From Sphagnum magellanicum (lineage: Eukaryota; Streptophyta; Sphagnopsida; Sphagnales; Sphagnaceae), in assembly GCA_021904315.1 (NCBI GenBank), contig CM038923.1, positions 12,034,038-12,098,037 on the forward strand: a stretch of 64,000 nucleotides of DNA. The letters are read 5' to 3'. A program made the translations under genes and the position numbers. Shown piece after piece: positions 62,101 to 64,000 of the stretch (position 1 is its first letter; every line of letters starts with the position of its first letter). Under the pieces are notes generated by a model. It ran no database searches. It was not told the origin of the DNA and was given only the letters and a program-made list of their open reading frames with translations.

Positions 62101-62914
62101 AATCGTGGTTCGATCTCTGGAGGCTCAAACTTTGGAAGTGAGCCTATCCCCTAAAGCTCCTTAGCCTATAAAGATAGATGGCATGCAATTTTCAATTGGA
62201 TTTGCCCAGAGAGCCATTACTTATAAGGTTATAAAAACCTATTAAAGACTAGAGCTTGCCACAATTTGGTGATTTTTTACCTGATAAACAAAAAATGGCA
62301 ATAAATGCATTCAAAATATTTTGGACAAAATTAATAATATGTAAAATTTGTTGTCCATCTTCCAAAGTTGCTTGCATTATAGATGTTTTACTCCTCACAT
62401 ACAAGGTAACTATTAAGTTGGACAATGATCTTTATTTTTTAATCTGTGTTGGATGGTCTTTAGTTTTTAGAAGAACATACATGTCTATTAGGTCTAAAAT
62501 TTATTATAAAATGAAAGACCCTTTGGTTCTGGGCATTGATTAAATGTTGAAACATGTGTAGTTTGCCTAGGTCTCATTATGGTATATGTTGATGTTAAAA
62601 ACTTTGGACTTGGACATACCAAGTGTGATTGTGTTAGTAAAATGTTAGAGTAACCATTGCATATGAACATCAAATTGGTTAGATAATGCTCTTATATAAC
62701 AACTTAGGAATATCCAAACTTGTCATTATTACCCCGTCATGGTATGCACAAAGTGATATAGTAGTTGAAGTTATAGACACATGAACAAGGGATGATTGAT
62801 TTCGTCCAGCCAATTCACTTGGCTTGATCTAGGTCATTTTGGAGACCTATGAGGTAGAGGGGGGATATTCAAATTGTATACATGGTAGACCTTCCAAGAC
62901 AATTGCAAGACTTT
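59196..62914. other. AT-rich intergenic DNA, no intact gene
   Basis: Includes copy 2 of the transposon-end-like repeat (59454-59610) and a dispersed palindrome copy (61182-61197). Two 80-95 codon frames (61828-62070 minus, 62256-62543 plus) lie in less AT-rich DNA next to the LRR array. I recognise no family in either, and they could be remnants of the same locus. Confidence 0.5.
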
Positions 62915-64000
62915 TGGAGTGCATTCAATTGACCAATAAATGAAGGTAATTCTTTTAATTCAAAACACCTTCGTAAATCAAGCTTTTGGAGTGCATTGAA
63001 TTGGACAATAAATGAAGGTAGTTTTTTCAAGTTGTAACACCCTCACAAATCAAGCTTTCGGAAAGCATTCAATTACCCAATACATGAAGGTAGTTCTTTC
63101 AAGTTGGAACATTTGCAAAAATCAAACATATCGAATGTTTTCAATTCGCCAAAAGATGAAGGTGATCCTTCCAATTTAGACCAGCCCCACAAATCAAGCT
63201 TTCGGAGTGCATTCAATTGGCCAATACATAAAGGTAGTCCTTCCAAGTTGGAACAACCCCACAAATCAAGTTCTTGGAGTGCATTCAATTCGCCAATAGA
63301 TGGAACTAGTCCTTCCAAGTTAGAACAACCCCACAAATAAAGCTCTTGGAGTGCATTCAATTAGCCAATAGATGAAGGTAGTTCTTTCAACTCGGAACAC
63401 CTTCGCAGATCAAGCTTTTGGAGTGCATTCAATTGGCAATTAGATGGAGGTAGTTCTTTCAAGTCGGAACACCCTGACAAATCAAGCTTTTGGAGTGCAC
63501 TCAATTGGCCAATAGATGAAGGTAGTTCTTTCAAGTTGGAACACCTTAACAAATCAAGCTTTTGGAATGCATTCAATTCACCAATAGATGAAGGTAGTTC
63601 TTTCAACTCGAAACACCTTTGCAAATCAAACTTTTGCAGTGCATTCAATTGCCCAATACATGAAGGTAGTTCTTTCAAGATGGAACACCCTGACAAATAA
63701 AGCTCTTGGAGTGCATTCAATTAGCCAATAGATGGAGGTAGTTCTTTCAACTCGGAACACCTTTGCAAATCAAACTTTTGCAGTGCATTCAATTGCCCAA
63801 TAGATGTAGGTAGTTCTTTCAAGTTGGACCACCCTCACAAATCAAGCTCTTAGAGTGCATTCAATTGGCCAATAGATGGAGGTAGTTCTTTCAAGTTGGA
63901 ACAACCCCACAAATAAAGCTCTTGGAGTGCATTTAATTGGCCAATAGATGGAGGTAGTTCTTTCAAGTTGAAACACCCTGACAAATCAAGCTCTTGGAGT
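62915..64000 (-). pseudogene. NLR-type leucine-rich-repeat array, ~15 units of 24 residues, interrupted
   Basis: On the minus strand, 72-bp units encode LNALQELDLSGCSNLKELPS followed by SIGQ, repeated about 15 times to the right edge. The LxxLDLSGCxxLxxLPxSIGxL pattern is that of plant TNL/CNL disease-resistance proteins. All units from about 63000 to 64000 keep one reading frame. It is interrupted by stop codons with lowest coordinates at 63043 (TGA), 63073, 63361 and 63721 (TAA at the Gln of SIGQ), 63835 (TGA) and 63850 (TAA at the Gln of LQEL). The longest open pieces are 119 and 95 codons. No TIR, NB-ARC or C-terminal domain is visible; those would lie beyond the right edge. Units towards 62.9 kb are the most diverged, consistent with a decaying 3' end. 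Confidence 0.85.

Noticed and set aside
62100..62125. GGTTCGATCTCTGG as a tRNA B box
   Set aside because: No A box, acceptor stem or cloverleaf can be formed around it.
61828..62543. 80- and 95-codon frames as retrotransposon or NLR-domain remnants
   Set aside because: No protease, reverse transcriptase, integrase, NB-ARC or TIR motif can be seen in either frame.
62915..64000. Regular ~72-bp repeats as a CRISPR-like array
   Set aside because: The whole unit is conserved and encodes LRRs in one frame. There are no distinct spacers, and the sequence is eukaryotic.

Overview
The window looks like nuclear DNA of a land plant. The evidence is a plant-style eL6 ribosomal protein gene with short GT-AG introns and a telo-box 5' region, plant-type TTTAGGG repeats, a sacsin-like gene, Helitron and PIF1-type helicase relics, and a decayed NLR-type leucine-rich-repeat array. 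Very AT-rich, gene-poor intergenic DNA full of diverged satellites, and rather short gene introns, would suit a non-flowering plant (fern, lycophyte or bryophyte), but the sequence alone does not fix the lineage.

Three genes look intact. (1) Positions 1-8786, minus strand: the 5' part of a sacsin-like giant chaperone gene, four exons seen, about 2749 codons, running off the left edge. Its 5' leader and promoter region lies at 8787-11100. (2) Positions 23091-24701, plus strand: RPL6 (eL6), four exons, 229 codons, with a GC-AG first intron. (3) Positions 28062-29287, minus strand: a MaoC-fold, HTD2-like mitochondrial 3-hydroxyacyl-thioester dehydratase, four exons, 201 codons, with a likely transit peptide. 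None of the three ends up as a single uninterrupted frame; the structures were built from splice sites and reading phase. The three genes show no functional linkage beyond being housekeeping genes in one gene-bearing segment.

Between the sacsin-like gene and RPL6 lies a mobile-element district. It holds promoter-proximal inverted repeats (11.06-11.59 kb), a homogeneous 62-bp minisatellite of 12 copies (11.83-12.58 kb), an AT-rich roughly 180-bp satellite (15.48-16.5 kb), two Helitron helicase C-terminal relics, a fragment of an eIF3a gene on the opposite strand, an LRR receptor-like gene fragment, and a compact Helitron ending at 22190. A pair of diverged direct repeats (about 16.74-17.05 and 22.4-22.7 kb) brackets this cluster.

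From about 30 kb to 62.9 kb I see no intact gene. The DNA is AT-rich and made of decayed transposon ends, short palindromic dispersed repeats and several independent tandem arrays (60, 136, 193, 252, 55 and 134 bp periods), plus long G or C runs. It also contains a well-delimited 559-bp Helitron with canonical ends and target nucleotides (45502-46060), and a broken multi-exon C2H2 zinc-finger gene copy (about 48751-49790). The right edge (62.9-64.0 kb, minus strand) is an array of about fifteen 72-bp units coding 24-residue LRRs of NLR type. It stays in one frame throughout but is interrupted by six nonsense codons.
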